This document shows, piece by piece, positions 23,517-30,464 of a stretch of 36,098 nucleotides of DNA (positions are counted from its first letter, which is position 1; each line of letters opens with the position of its first letter). Location: positions 1 through 36,098 of the forward strand of contig DASRVH010000148.1 of assembly GCA_035655155.1 (NCBI GenBank), in the 5' to 3' direction. This DNA is from Lentisalinibacter sp035655155 (GTDB lineage Bacteria > Pseudomonadota > Gammaproteobacteria > Steroidobacterales > Woeseiaceae). The notes beneath the pieces are model-generated. The model had not been told where the DNA came from and did not search any database. It saw nothing but the letters and a program-made list of their open reading frames with translations. Made by a program: the position numbers and the translations under genes.

Positions 23517-24134
23517 TCAGGGACAGCCCGCGCCGACCAGTAAGTCGGCGACGTTCTGCACGAGGGCCACTTCCCGCACGACCTGGGGCCGGCCGGGGCC
23601 GTCCATGCGCAGGGCGCGAGCCGCGGACAGTCCGCCGGCGGCGGCCACGTTGCCCCTGCTGTCGCACATGAGGGCGCCTCGCAGGGCGGGCCCGGCGCCG
23701 CCGACGTTGCCGAACCCGAAGCCGGTGGCGGCATAGGAGAAGTAGTTGGAGCCGCCGTTGGTCTGCAGCGTAATGCCGTCCGGGACTGGCCCCATGCTGC
23801 GGATGATCTCTTCGCCGGCGTCTATCTGCACGTTCGGGGTCGGGCCCGAGTCGTCCGCGAATACCACCCAGCCATCGGCGAAGGTGCCGCCGCAGGCCGG
23901 GTTGGCTGCCTCGGCGTTCAGGCTGGAGCAGACCGTGACCGGTGCCTTGCGCTTGACCGCCTCGCTGCGGGCCAGCGTGAAGGCCGAAAGCAGGTCGTTA
24001 GAGGTGGCGGCCATGCGATTGTTGCGCGTGAACTCGAGGAAGTTGGGCACGCCCAGGGACAGGATGATCCCCATGATCACGACCGTGACCAGCAGCTCGT
24101 ACAGCGTAAAGCCGTGTTGTGCGGTTCTTTCCAT
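23517..24134 (-). CDS. fimU: FimT/FimU-type minor pilin (GspH family)
   Basis: This 205-residue minor pilin has a short leader (MERTAQHG) and mature start FTLYELLVTVVIMGIILSLGVP with Glu5. The GspH/FimT domain includes ARSEAVKRKAPVTVCSS, CGGTFADGWVVFAD and a C-terminal CDSRGN. By its place directly before pilV, it is the FimU equivalent, which belongs to the tip/priming complex. FimT and FimU are hard to tell apart, so the symbol rests on position. Two AlgR-like repeats lie 45-75 bp before the start. Confidence 0.85.
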   Translation of the reverse strand: MERTAQHGFTLYELLVTVVIMGIILSLGVPNFLEFTRNNRMAATSNDLLSAFTLARSEAVKRKAPVTVCSSLNAEAANPACGGTFADGWVVFADDSGPTPNVQIDAGEEIIRSMGPVPDGITLQTNGGSNYFSYAATGFGFGNVGGAGPALRGALMCDSRGNVAAAGGLSAARALRMDGPGRPQVVREVALVQNVADLLVGAGCP

Positions 24135-24178
24135 GGGGCGGACACTATCCCGCGTGATCCTGCAGGGGAAATATTCCC

Positions 24179-24208
24179 GACGAGCGGTCGCTCACGCCGG
24201 ACGAGCGG
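24179..24208 (-). promoter_or_regulatory. Two direct repeats resembling AlgR sites upstream of fimU
   Basis: On the minus strand CCGCTCGTC occurs at 24179-24187 and 24200-24208. The copies have the same orientation and a 21-bp period, about two helical turns, and the identity extends one base further (ACCGCTCGTC). From memory, the AlgR site in Pseudomonas is CCGTTCGTC, one base different, and AlgR activates the fimU-pilVWXY1Y2E operon. The short palindrome GGGAA-ATA-TTCCC (24166-24178) adjoins the proximal copy. No AlgR gene is in the window. Confidence 0.5.
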
Positions 24209-24226
24209 TAGGTTCCGGCCGGGTGT

Positions 24227-24754
24227 TCACGCGCCAGGACAGGTCAGGCTTGCCGGGGCGTCGTCCCCCGGCGCACTCCGCGGGCGGCCGGTGTAGCTTA
24301 CGATCAGCGCGCGGGCAGGGACGCGGCCGGCACCGTCGCAGACCAGGAAGGTGCCATTCGTGTTGCGCCTGCGAACGCCGCGCAGGGTATAGCGGTGCCG
24401 GTTCGTGATTATGTTCACTTTGGCGGCGGCCCGGTGGCGGCGCAGCACGGCCTCGCCGGGATCCGTCCGGCCGTCGTCGTCGTCGTCCACGAACAGCATC
24501 CAGCCGCCGCCCCAGTCGGCAGCGCCGGTGCAGCGGCTGCCGTCGCCAGACTGGCACAGGACCAGGTTGAGCCGTCGCTTGATGGCCTCCTGACGACCGA
24601 GGTGCAGCGCGTGGTGCAGGGCGTTGACCTCGGTCGTCAGGCGATTGCGCGCGATCAGGCTGCCGAGCGGCGGCGCGCCGATCACGATCAGGATGGTTGC
24701 CACGCTCAGCGTGACCAGCAACTCGTACAGCGAATAGCCGCGGTGTCGGGACAT
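24227..24754 (-). CDS. fimT: FimT-type minor pilin (GspH family), second copy
   Basis: This 175-residue pilin-like protein has a leader MSRHRG and mature start YSLYELLVTLSVATILIVIGAPP with Glu5. A GspH/FimT domain follows (ALHLGRQEAIKRRLNLVLCQS, GGGWMLFVDDDDDGRTDPGE, then FLVCDGAGR). It shares layout with the fimU-like gene 92 bp downstream and is probably an old duplicate; Pseudomonas also has fimT next to fimU. The run of five Asp in the central loop is distinctive. A GGAGG lies about 10 bp before the ATG. FimT in other bacteria has been linked to DNA binding during uptake; whether this one acts that way is open. Confidence 0.85.
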   Translation of the reverse strand: MSRHRGYSLYELLVTLSVATILIVIGAPPLGSLIARNRLTTEVNALHHALHLGRQEAIKRRLNLVLCQSGDGSRCTGAADWGGGWMLFVDDDDDGRTDPGEAVLRRHRAAAKVNIITNRHRYTLRGVRRRNTNGTFLVCDGAGRVPARALIVSYTGRPRSAPGDDAPASLTCPGA

Positions 24755-24863
24755 GGCCCAGTTCCCTCCGGTGCCGTTGACCGCAGGGGGTATTGTCGGC
24801 GGCGGGCATCCGCCGAGCGAGCCCGATTCCCGCGCGAACCGCCCTGAAATCAGGCTTGTGCGC

Positions 24864-24882
24864 CATTTTGAGAATCACTATC
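24864..24882 (+). promoter_or_regulatory. Fur-box-like operator
   Basis: The 19-mer ending GAGAATCACTATC matches the Fur consensus GATAATGATAATCATTATC at 14 of 19 positions by my count. It lies in the divergent gap between fimT and the Fur-family gene, about 70 bp before the latter, in the most AT-rich stretch of the gap. Iron-dependent control of either gene is possible. Confidence 0.55.
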
Positions 24883-24906
24883 ATCTTTTCAGGAACATTG
24901 GACTCG

Positions 24907-24926
24907 GACCAAGCCTATACTTGGTC
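24907..24926 (+). promoter_or_regulatory. Palindrome over a -10-like element before the Fur-family gene
   Basis: GACCAAG (24907-24913) and CTTGGTC (24920-24926) form perfect 7-bp arms around CCTATA. The -10-like TATACT (24916-24921) sits at the centre. A protein bound here would block RNA polymerase, so autorepression is plausible. I could not pair the -10 with a good -35 at 16-18 bp; TTGGAC (24898-24903) is too close. Confidence 0.5.
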
Positions 24927-24950
24927 TAAACCTGAAGCGGTCGGTATCCC

Positions 24951-25355
24951 TTGAACAGACAGGAAGTCGAAAAGCGCCTCGAATCCCACGGCGTCATGCC
25001 CACGCCCCAGCGCGTCGACGTGGCCAGCATCCTGCTGGAGCGTCCTCAGCATCTGTCCGCCGAACAGATACTGGAGCGTCTGCGCGAGCGCGGCAGCCGG
25101 GTGTCGAAGGCCACCATCTACAACACGCTGAAGCTGTTCAGCGACAAGGGCCTGGCCAGGGAAGTCAACGTGGATCCCAGCCGGCTGTTCTACGATTCGA
25201 CCACGCATCCGCACCACCACTTCTACAATGTGGACACGGGAGAGTTGTCGGACATCCCGTCCGGACAGGTGGCCATCATGGACGTGCCCGATCTGCCGGC
25301 CGGCACCGAGCAGGAGAGCGTCGAGCTCATCATACGGGTGCGGGACAAGCGCTGA
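24951..25355 (+). CDS. Fur-family transcriptional regulator, Irr-like
   Basis: This 134-residue metal- or peroxide-responsive regulator has the Fur winged helix (MPTPQRVDVASILLE, then SKATIYNTLKLFSDKGLA, residues about 15-70). Its dimerisation domain has HPHHHFYNVDTGELSDI. The CxxC zinc motifs of classical Fur are missing. The His-rich HHHFY with ELSDI, and the ending VELIIRVRDKR, resemble Irr of alphaproteobacteria, which controls iron and haem genes; I therefore call it Irr-like, from memory of that family. The start is TTG, with no strong ribosome site. A Fur-box-like site and a palindrome precede it, and tRNA-Thr follows 65 bp after the stop. Confidence 0.85.
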   Translation: MNRQEVEKRLESHGVMPTPQRVDVASILLERPQHLSAEQILERLRERGSRVSKATIYNTLKLFSDKGLAREVNVDPSRLFYDSTTHPHHHFYNVDTGELSDIPSGQVAIMDVPDLPAGTEQESVELIIRVRDKR

Positions 25356-25376
25356 GGCACCACGGCGGGCGGTGGA

Positions 25377-25405
25377 TTGCCTGCCTATCCCGCATTATCT
25401 ATACT
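25377..25405 (+). promoter_or_regulatory. Sigma70 promoter for tRNA-Thr
   Basis: TTGCCT (25377-25382), a 17-bp spacer and TATACT (25400-25405) form a good promoter. Transcription would start about 8-10 bp before the tRNA 5' end. Confidence 0.75.
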
Positions 25406-25420
25406 CGCCGCCCACCCGGG

Positions 25421-25496
<76 letters not shown>

Positions 25497-25646
25497 GCCC
25501 ACCACGGGTTTCCCCACCGTTTCCCCGATCTCCGGTCGCCCGGGCAAGTGGCGCCCTGTCGCCGCCGTGAAGCCGCGCAGGCGATCCCTCATCGCGCTCG
25601 ACCGACCTTCGGTCTATAACCCAAGTCATTCCGGTTACTTAGCTTG

Positions 25647-25659
25647 TATTCTTAGAATA
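25647..25659. promoter_or_regulatory. AT-rich palindrome upstream of the GGDEF/EAL gene
   Basis: TATTCT-T-AGAATA is a perfect 6-1-6 inverted repeat about 115 bp before the GGDEF/EAL gene. It lies in an AT-rich patch (25611-25680) that stands out from the GC-rich surroundings, and TAGAAT or CAGAAT there could serve as a -10. A small hairpin GACC-TTC-GGTC lies at about 25603-25613. The rest of 25497-25773 shows nothing I can name. Confidence 0.4.
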
Positions 25660-25773
25660 TCGTGTCAGAATGCGTCCCTAACACGGCGTGCGCGGGGGAT
25701 ACCGGAAGTGAGAACGCTGTCAATCCAACGGTCCGCCCGGGCTTCCTAGAATGTCCCGACTGACTGCCGACGG

Positions 25774-28473
25774 GTGCAAAGCCTCGAGATGATCAGCGAG
25801 AAGGATCTGCGGGCCGGCATCGCCGGCGACACACTCGCCTTGCGGCGCGGTTCCGGGCAATACCCCGCCATCGCGGTGGATGCCGTCTATACCAAGCTCG
25901 CGATCAATCTCCTCACCCTCGAGAAGGGTACGGCAGGCGCGGTCATCGAGTCCGTGGTGGAGGATCTCCGTGACGCGGCGGGGGTCGACGTGGCCTTCGT
26001 CTGCCTGGCCGACGAACGCGCCGCCAGCATCGAGACGGTGATCGCGGCGACGTCCCCCTACAGTATCTGCCGGCCCCAGGTGCTACAGCACCAGGACCTG
26101 GCCGACTGGCGCTGGCTGGCCCGGGGCATGAGCGGCCAGCGTCTGCTGGAGATCGGCGACTGCGGCCAGCCGCCGGCGGGTGCGGAGGCGGAGGCGGCGC
26201 GCCTCTCGGAGATCGGTCTGGGCGCCTGCCTGCTGATCGGCGTCGGCACCGCCGAGGGCCCGGCCGGCTTCATCGCGCTGGCCAACGAGGCGCCGGTGGA
26301 CGGCTGGGACGCCAACCTCAAACTGCTGCTGAAGCTGCTCGGTTCCAGCTTCGGCGCCGGCGTAGAGCGCGTACGCACCCGCGCCGAGCTGGCACACATC
26401 CGCGAGCGCGACGAACTGCTGTCCGAGACCGCAAACGACGGCATCTGGGATTTCGACGGCCGTGCCAAGGCCGTCTGGTTCTCCCGCCGCTGGAAGACCA
26501 TGCTCGGTTACGACGAGGACGAGGAGGACATCTCCCCGGACTGGTACCGCCTGGTGCACCCCGACGACATGACCCGGGTGCAGTCCAAGATGCGCGAGCA
26601 CCTGGAAGGTCGGGCGGACTACTTCGAGAGCGTCCACCGCATGCGCCACTCCAGCGGCGACTGGCGCTGGATGATCAGCCGGGCGAAGGCGCTGCAGGAC
26701 GACAACGGACGGCTGCGGCGGCTGGTTGGCGTCGAAGTGGATATCACGGAGCGCAAGCTTTACGAGGAGGCGCTGTTCCGCGAGAAGGAGAGTGCCCAGA
26801 TCACCCTGCAGTCCATCGGTGACGGCGTGGTCACGACGGACGCCGACTGCAACGTGGAATACGTCAACCCGGTAGCCGAGGAGCTCACCGGCTGGAAGGT
26901 GGACAGCGCCACGGGGCGCGCGGTGGACGAGATTTTTCGCGCCTACCACGAGGAGACCTGCGAGCCGCTCGAAAATCCGGTGGCCGTGGCCATCCGCCGC
27001 AACCGCTCGATCAAGTCGGTGCGCCCGACGCTGCTGATCACGCGGGACGGCAACGAGCTGTACGTGGAATCGACGGCCTCGCCGATCCGCGACGGTTCGG
27101 GCAACGTAACGGGCGGCGTGCTGATCTTCCACGACGTGAGCGAGGCCAGGGAGTTGAACCGCAAGCTCGCCTACCACGCCAGCCACGACATGCTCACCCA
27201 GCTGGTGAACCGGCGCGAGTTCGAGAGCCGGCTGGAGCGTGCACTGAAGAGCGCGAGAGCGAGAGAGACCTCCTACGCGCTCTGCTACATGGACTTGGAC
27301 CAGTTCAAGATCGTCAACGACAGCTGCGGCCACAGCGCCGGCGACGCGTTGCTGGCCCAGCTCGGCGCGCTGCTGAAGTCGAAGATCCGCTGGCGGGACA
27401 CGCTGGCCCGCCTCGGCGGCGACGAATTCGGCGTGCTGCTGGAGAGCTGCAACCTCGACGAGGCCATGCGCACGGCCGAGGAGCTGCGCGAGACGGTGGC
27501 GGATTACAAGTTCGTCTGGGACGAACGCAGTTTCCGGCTGGGCGCGAGCATCGGCGTCGTGCCCATCACCGCGGACAACGACGACGTGGCGGCGCTGCTG
27601 TCGGCCGCCGACAGCGCCTGCGCGGCGGCGAAGGAGGCGGGCCGCAACCGCATCCACAGCTATCACGAGAACGACATCGATCTCATGCGCCGGCGCCGGG
27701 AGATGCAGTGGGCGGCGCGCATCAACAACGCGCTGGAGGAGTCGCGCTTCGAACTCTTCCGCCAGACCATCCTGCCGCTGCAGGGCGAGGACCGGGGCGC
27801 CCATTACGAGCTGCTGCTGCGCATGCGCGACGAGGCCGGCGCCATGGTCTCGCCGGAGCTGTTCATCAACGCGGCCGAGCGCTACGGCATCACGCCGAAC
27901 ATCGATCGCTGGGTGATCTCCAACGCCTTCCGCTGGCTGGTCTCCGAGGCCGACGAGCGCGAGCGGCTGGATCTCTGCTCCATCAACCTGTCGGGTCAGA
28001 GCCTCGGCGACGAGAAGTTCCTGCCTTTCGTCATCGAGCAGTTCCAGGTGAGCGGTCTCGATGCCACCAAGATCTGTTTCGAGATCACCGAGACGGCCGC
28101 CATCGCCAGCTACTCACAGGCGAACCGGTTCATCAACGCGCTGAAGGAGCTCGGTTGCAAGTTCGCCCTGGACGACTTCGGCACGGGCCTGTCGTCTTTC
28201 GGCTATCTGAAGCACTTCCCGGTGGATTTCCTGAAGATCGACGGCAGTTTCGTGAAGGAGATCCTGCACGACCCCATCGACCGGGAGATGGTGCGCTCGA
28301 TCAACGAGATCGGCCATCTCACCGGCAAGCAGACCATCGCCGAGTTCGCCGAGAACGAGGAGATCATCACCATGCTGCGCGGCATGGGCATCGACTATGC
28401 CCAGGGCTACGGCGTCTCCGAGCCGAAGCGCGTGCAGCAGAACTTCGCCGCCGAGTCGCTGGAGCCCCTCTAG
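25774..28473 (+). CDS. GAF/PAS/PAS/GGDEF/EAL cyclic-di-GMP turnover protein
   Basis: This 899-residue regulator both makes and degrades cyclic-di-GMP on sequence grounds. An N-terminal GAF-like region (about 40-200) and two PAS domains (about 210-335 and 340-465, the first with FSRRWKTMLGYDEDE and its PAC ending VGVEVDITERK) form the sensor. The cyclase domain has an intact GGDEF at 548-552 and the inhibitory site RWRD at 539-542. The phosphodiesterase domain has the EAL-position motif ELL (Glu679), the loop DDFGTG (Asp800-801) and LKIDGSFV. No membrane segment is seen, so it is probably cytosolic. The start is GTG 25774, and ATG 25789 is an alternative; neither has a strong ribosome site. 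It stands alone between tRNA-Thr and convergent nadC. The signal sensed is unknown. Confidence 0.93.
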   Translation: MQSLEMISEKDLRAGIAGDTLALRRGSGQYPAIAVDAVYTKLAINLLTLEKGTAGAVIESVVEDLRDAAGVDVAFVCLADERAASIETVIAATSPYSICRPQVLQHQDLADWRWLARGMSGQRLLEIGDCGQPPAGAEAEAARLSEIGLGACLLIGVGTAEGPAGFIALANEAPVDGWDANLKLLLKLLGSSFGAGVERVRTRAELAHIRERDELLSETANDGIWDFDGRAKAVWFSRRWKTMLGYDEDEEDISPDWYRLVHPDDMTRVQSKMREHLEGRADYFESVHRMRHSSGDWRWMISRAKALQDDNGRLRRLVGVEVDITERKLYEEALFREKESAQITLQSIGDGVVTTDADCNVEYVNPVAEELTGWKVDSATGRAVDEIFRAYHEETCEPLENPVAVAIRRNRSIKSVRPTLLITRDGNELYVESTASPIRDGSGNVTGGVLIFHDVSEARELNRKLAYHASHDMLTQLVNRREFESRLERALKSARARETSYALCYMDLDQFKIVNDSCGHSAGDALLAQLGALLKSKIRWRDTLARLGGDEFGVLLESCNLDEAMRTAEELRETVADYKFVWDERSFRLGASIGVVPITADNDDVAALLSAADSACAAAKEAGRNRIHSYHENDIDLMRRRREMQWAARINNALEESRFELFRQTILPLQGEDRGAHYELLLRMRDEAGAMVSPELFINAAERYGITPNIDRWVISNAFRWLVSEADERERLDLCSINLSGQSLGDEKFLPFVIEQFQVSGLDATKICFEITETAAIASYSQANRFINALKELGCKFALDDFGTGLSSFGYLKHFPVDFLKIDGSFVKEILHDPIDREMVRSINEIGHLTGKQTIAEFAENEEIITMLRGMGIDYAQGYGVSEPKRVQQNFAAESLEPL

Positions 28474-29351
28474 CGCCCGCCGGTGCGCCCCTGGCCGCCG
28501 GTCGCCGCGTCGAACCGCATGGAGTAATCCACGGCCCGCAGGTGCTTGGTGAGCGCGCCCACCGAGATGAAGTCCACGCCGGTCTCCGCGACGGCCGCCA
28601 TATCGTCCATCTCGAGCCCGCCGGATGCCTCCAGCGTGGCGCCCGTGCCGGCATCCCGGGTGACGCGCACGGCTTCGCGCAGCGCACCGAGCGGGAAGTT
28701 GTCCAGCAGCAGGCGGTCGGCCCCGGCGGCCAGTGCCTCGCGCAGCTCGTCGATGTTCTCCACTTCCACCTCGACCGGCAGCACCGGGTTCTCGGCTCGC
28801 GCGCGGGCCACGGCTGCCCGGATACCGCCGCAGGCGAAGATGTGGTTCTCCTTGACGAGCACGGCGTCGAACAGGCCAAGGCGGTGGTTGACCGCGCCGC
28901 CGCAGCGCACGGCGTATTTCTGGGCGAGCCGCAAGCCCGGTATCGTCTTGCGGGTATCGAGTATGCGGCAGCCGGTGTGGGCGACGGCGGCCGCGTAGCG
29001 GGCGGCGGCCGTGGCGGTCCCGGACAGCGTCTGCAGGAAATTCAGCGCAGTGCGCTCGCCGGTCAGGATCGGCCGGGCCGGGCCATCCAGGGAGCAGACC
29101 GTCTCGCCCGGCGCCAGCCGCTCGCCGTCGTCGGCCCGCCACTCGATGCGGACAGTCCCGTCCAGTACGGCGAAGACCCGGTCGAACCAGGCGCGGCCGC
29201 ACAGTATCGCGTCCTCGCGGCAGACCACCGTGGCGCGGGAGCGGGCCCCGGCGTCGATCAGCGCCGCCGTCACGTCGCCGGCGCCGACGTCCTCCGCCAG
29301 GGCGGCGTCCACGCTCGCCCGGATGTGTGCCGAGAGCCTCTCTTCCTGCAT
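28470..29351 (-). CDS. nadC: Nicotinate-nucleotide pyrophosphorylase (quinolinate phosphoribosyltransferase)
   Basis: NadC makes nicotinate mononucleotide from quinolinate and PRPP in NAD synthesis. The 293-residue protein has the family motifs DTRKTIPGLRLAQKYAVRCGG, NHRLGLFDAVLVKENH and a C-terminal LEASGGL...VDFISVGALTKH. I start at ATG 29351, with GGAGG 8 bp upstream; the open frame to 29429 is not family-like. The stop codon shares the palindrome CTAG (28470-28473) with the stop of the convergent GGDEF/EAL gene. Confidence 0.96.
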   Translation of the reverse strand: MQEERLSAHIRASVDAALAEDVGAGDVTAALIDAGARSRATVVCREDAILCGRAWFDRVFAVLDGTVRIEWRADDGERLAPGETVCSLDGPARPILTGERTALNFLQTLSGTATAAARYAAAVAHTGCRILDTRKTIPGLRLAQKYAVRCGGAVNHRLGLFDAVLVKENHIFACGGIRAAVARARAENPVLPVEVEVENIDELREALAAGADRLLLDNFPLGALREAVRVTRDAGTGATLEASGGLEMDDMAAVAETGVDFISVGALTKHLRAVDYSMRFDAATGGQGRTGGR

Positions 29352-29419
29352 TTCCGCTACCTCCGCGCCGCGCCGGGACGATACGCCAGAGCGTCTCTGG
29401 TCACAAGCGCCAACATACG

Positions 29420-29425
29420 TATAAT
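29420..29425 (+). promoter_or_regulatory. Consensus -10 (TATAAT) before the DUF1289 gene
   Basis: A perfect TATAAT lies in the 125-bp gap between nadC and the DUF1289 gene. The -35 region is weak. A start near 29432 would make an ATG at 29435 nearly leaderless, which supports the ATG at 29477 as the true start of the next gene. Confidence 0.5.
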
Positions 29426-29476
29426 CCACTATAAATGCATAGCGACCGGCAGCCGCCAGGATTGGACCAGACAGTG

Positions 29477-29671
29477 ATGAAGAAGCCGCCGCTGAGACGC
29501 CCGGCCTCGCCCTGCGTGAATATCTGCACGCTGGACGAACGCGACGTCTGCACGGGCTGTCTGCGCACCCTCGACGAGATCGGCGCGTGGTCCACGCTCA
29601 GCCCGGAAGAGCAATGGCGCGTGGTGGATGCGCTCGCCGGTCGCGCCGCAATGCGGAGGGCCGGCCCCTGA
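29477..29671 (+). CDS. DUF1289 family protein
   Basis: This is a small cytosolic protein of 64 residues. The DUF1289 core is complete: SPCVNICTLDERDVCTGCLRTLDEIGAW, with four Cys (C-x3-C and C-x2-C) that probably bind a metal or iron-sulfur cluster. The conserved Trp and PEEQWRVVDAL follow. The function of the family is not established. An upstream ATG at 29435 would add 14 residues, but the promoter position favours 29477. It leads a small plus-strand run with the BON lipoprotein (6-bp gap) and grxD. Confidence 0.85.
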   Translation: MKKPPLRRPASPCVNICTLDERDVCTGCLRTLDEIGAWSTLSPEEQWRVVDALAGRAAMRRAGP

Positions 29672-29677
29672 GGTCTC

Positions 29678-30079
29678 ATGAACGCCGCACGCTCCGCCAC
29701 CCTATTGTTCCCGCTCCTGCTGGCCGGCTTCGGCCTGGCCGGCTGCACCGCCATGCTGATCGGCGACGGCCAGGGGAGTGGCCGGGTGAACGGCAATGGC
29801 GACATCGCGGGCGACATGGCGGGCGAGTCTGCAGCGGGGACCGGCACCGCGCGATCGGGCAGCGATGCCGAGCTCACCGCCGCCGTGCGTTCGAGGCTGG
29901 TGGCGGATACGTCGGTGGAGGCGACGGGCATCGACGTGACGACGGCCGGCGGGCGAGTGACGCTGAGCGGTTTCGTGGCGAGTTTCGCCGAGCGGGACAG
30001 GGCCGGCCGGCTGGCCGCCGCCGTCCCGGGAGTCATGGCGGTGGACAACCGCCTCGCCGTCAAGGCGCGCCCTCGGTAA
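29678..30079 (+). CDS. BON-domain lipoprotein
   Basis: This is a 133-residue lipoprotein with the signal LLFPLLLAGFG and lipobox LAGC (Cys23 modified). A flexible Gly/Ser/Asp-rich linker of about 40 residues follows. The BON domain (about 65-130) contains DAELTAAVRSRLVAD, VTTAGGRVTLSGFV and VPGVMAVDNRLAV. BON domains bind phospholipid surfaces, as in OsmY and DolP, so a role at the outer membrane or in envelope stress is likely. It has one BON domain, where OsmY and DolP have two. Confidence 0.88.
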   Translation: MNAARSATLLFPLLLAGFGLAGCTAMLIGDGQGSGRVNGNGDIAGDMAGESAAGTGTARSGSDAELTAAVRSRLVADTSVEATGIDVTTAGGRVTLSGFVASFAERDRAGRLAAAVPGVMAVDNRLAVKARPR

Positions 30080-30083
30080 ATCG

Positions 30084-30107
30084 ATAAGGGCAAGTCAATA
30101 AGGGCAA
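30084..30107 (+). repeat. 10-bp direct repeat between the BON gene and grxD
   Basis: ATAAGGGCAA occurs at 30084-30093 and 30098-30107 with a 14-bp period, just after the BON gene stop. No function is evident. Confidence 0.4.
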
Positions 30108-30137
30108 CTGAACCAGAGCAAAGGAGGTAGACGGGCA

Positions 30138-30452
30138 ATGGACGTAATCGAAAGGATCAAGCAGCAGATTGGCGAGAATCCGATCCTGCTGTACATGAAA
30201 GGAACGCCGGATTTCCCGCAGTGCGGTTTCTCCGCCCAGTCGGTGGCGGCGCTGAAGGCCTGCGGCAAGGAATTCGCCTACGTGAATATCCTGGAGGACC
30301 CGGAGCTGCGCGAGGCGCTGAAGAGTTACTCGAACTGGCCGACCTACCCTCAGCTCTACATCCGCGGTGAGCTCATCGGCGGCTCGGATATCGCCGTGGA
30401 GATGTATCACTCCGGCGAGCTGAAGCAGATGCTCGACGACGTCGCCGCCTGA
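30138..30452 (+). CDS. grxD: Monothiol glutaredoxin (Grx4 family)
   Basis: GrxD binds and transfers [2Fe-2S] clusters together with BolA proteins and glutathione. The 104-residue protein has the CGFS active site at Cys29, preceded by the conserved MKGTPDFPQ. WPTYPQLYIRGELIGGSDI follows, with the cis-Pro and glutathione-binding residues. A strong AAAGGAGG precedes the ATG. GrxD could serve iron-sulfur delivery near an Irr-like regulator, though these genes are 5 kb apart. Confidence 0.96.
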   Translation: MDVIERIKQQIGENPILLYMKGTPDFPQCGFSAQSVAALKACGKEFAYVNILEDPELREALKSYSNWPTYPQLYIRGELIGGSDIAVEMYHSGELKQMLDDVAA

Positions 30453-30460
30453 GGGCGGCG
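30443..30460. terminator. GC-rich hairpin at the convergent grxD/rnt ends
   Basis: CGCCGCC (30443-30449), loop TGAG, and GGCGGCG (30454-30460) overlap the grxD stop, 5 bp from the rnt stop. There is no T-run. It is a weak candidate for a termination or mRNA-end structure. Confidence 0.35.
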
Positions 30461-30464
30461 GCGC

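Noticed and set aside
23488..23667. N-terminal extension of PilV by 60 residues
   Set aside because: It overlaps the fimU 3' end, is highly basic, and would put the prepilin cleavage site far inside the protein; ATG 23487 gives a normal leader.
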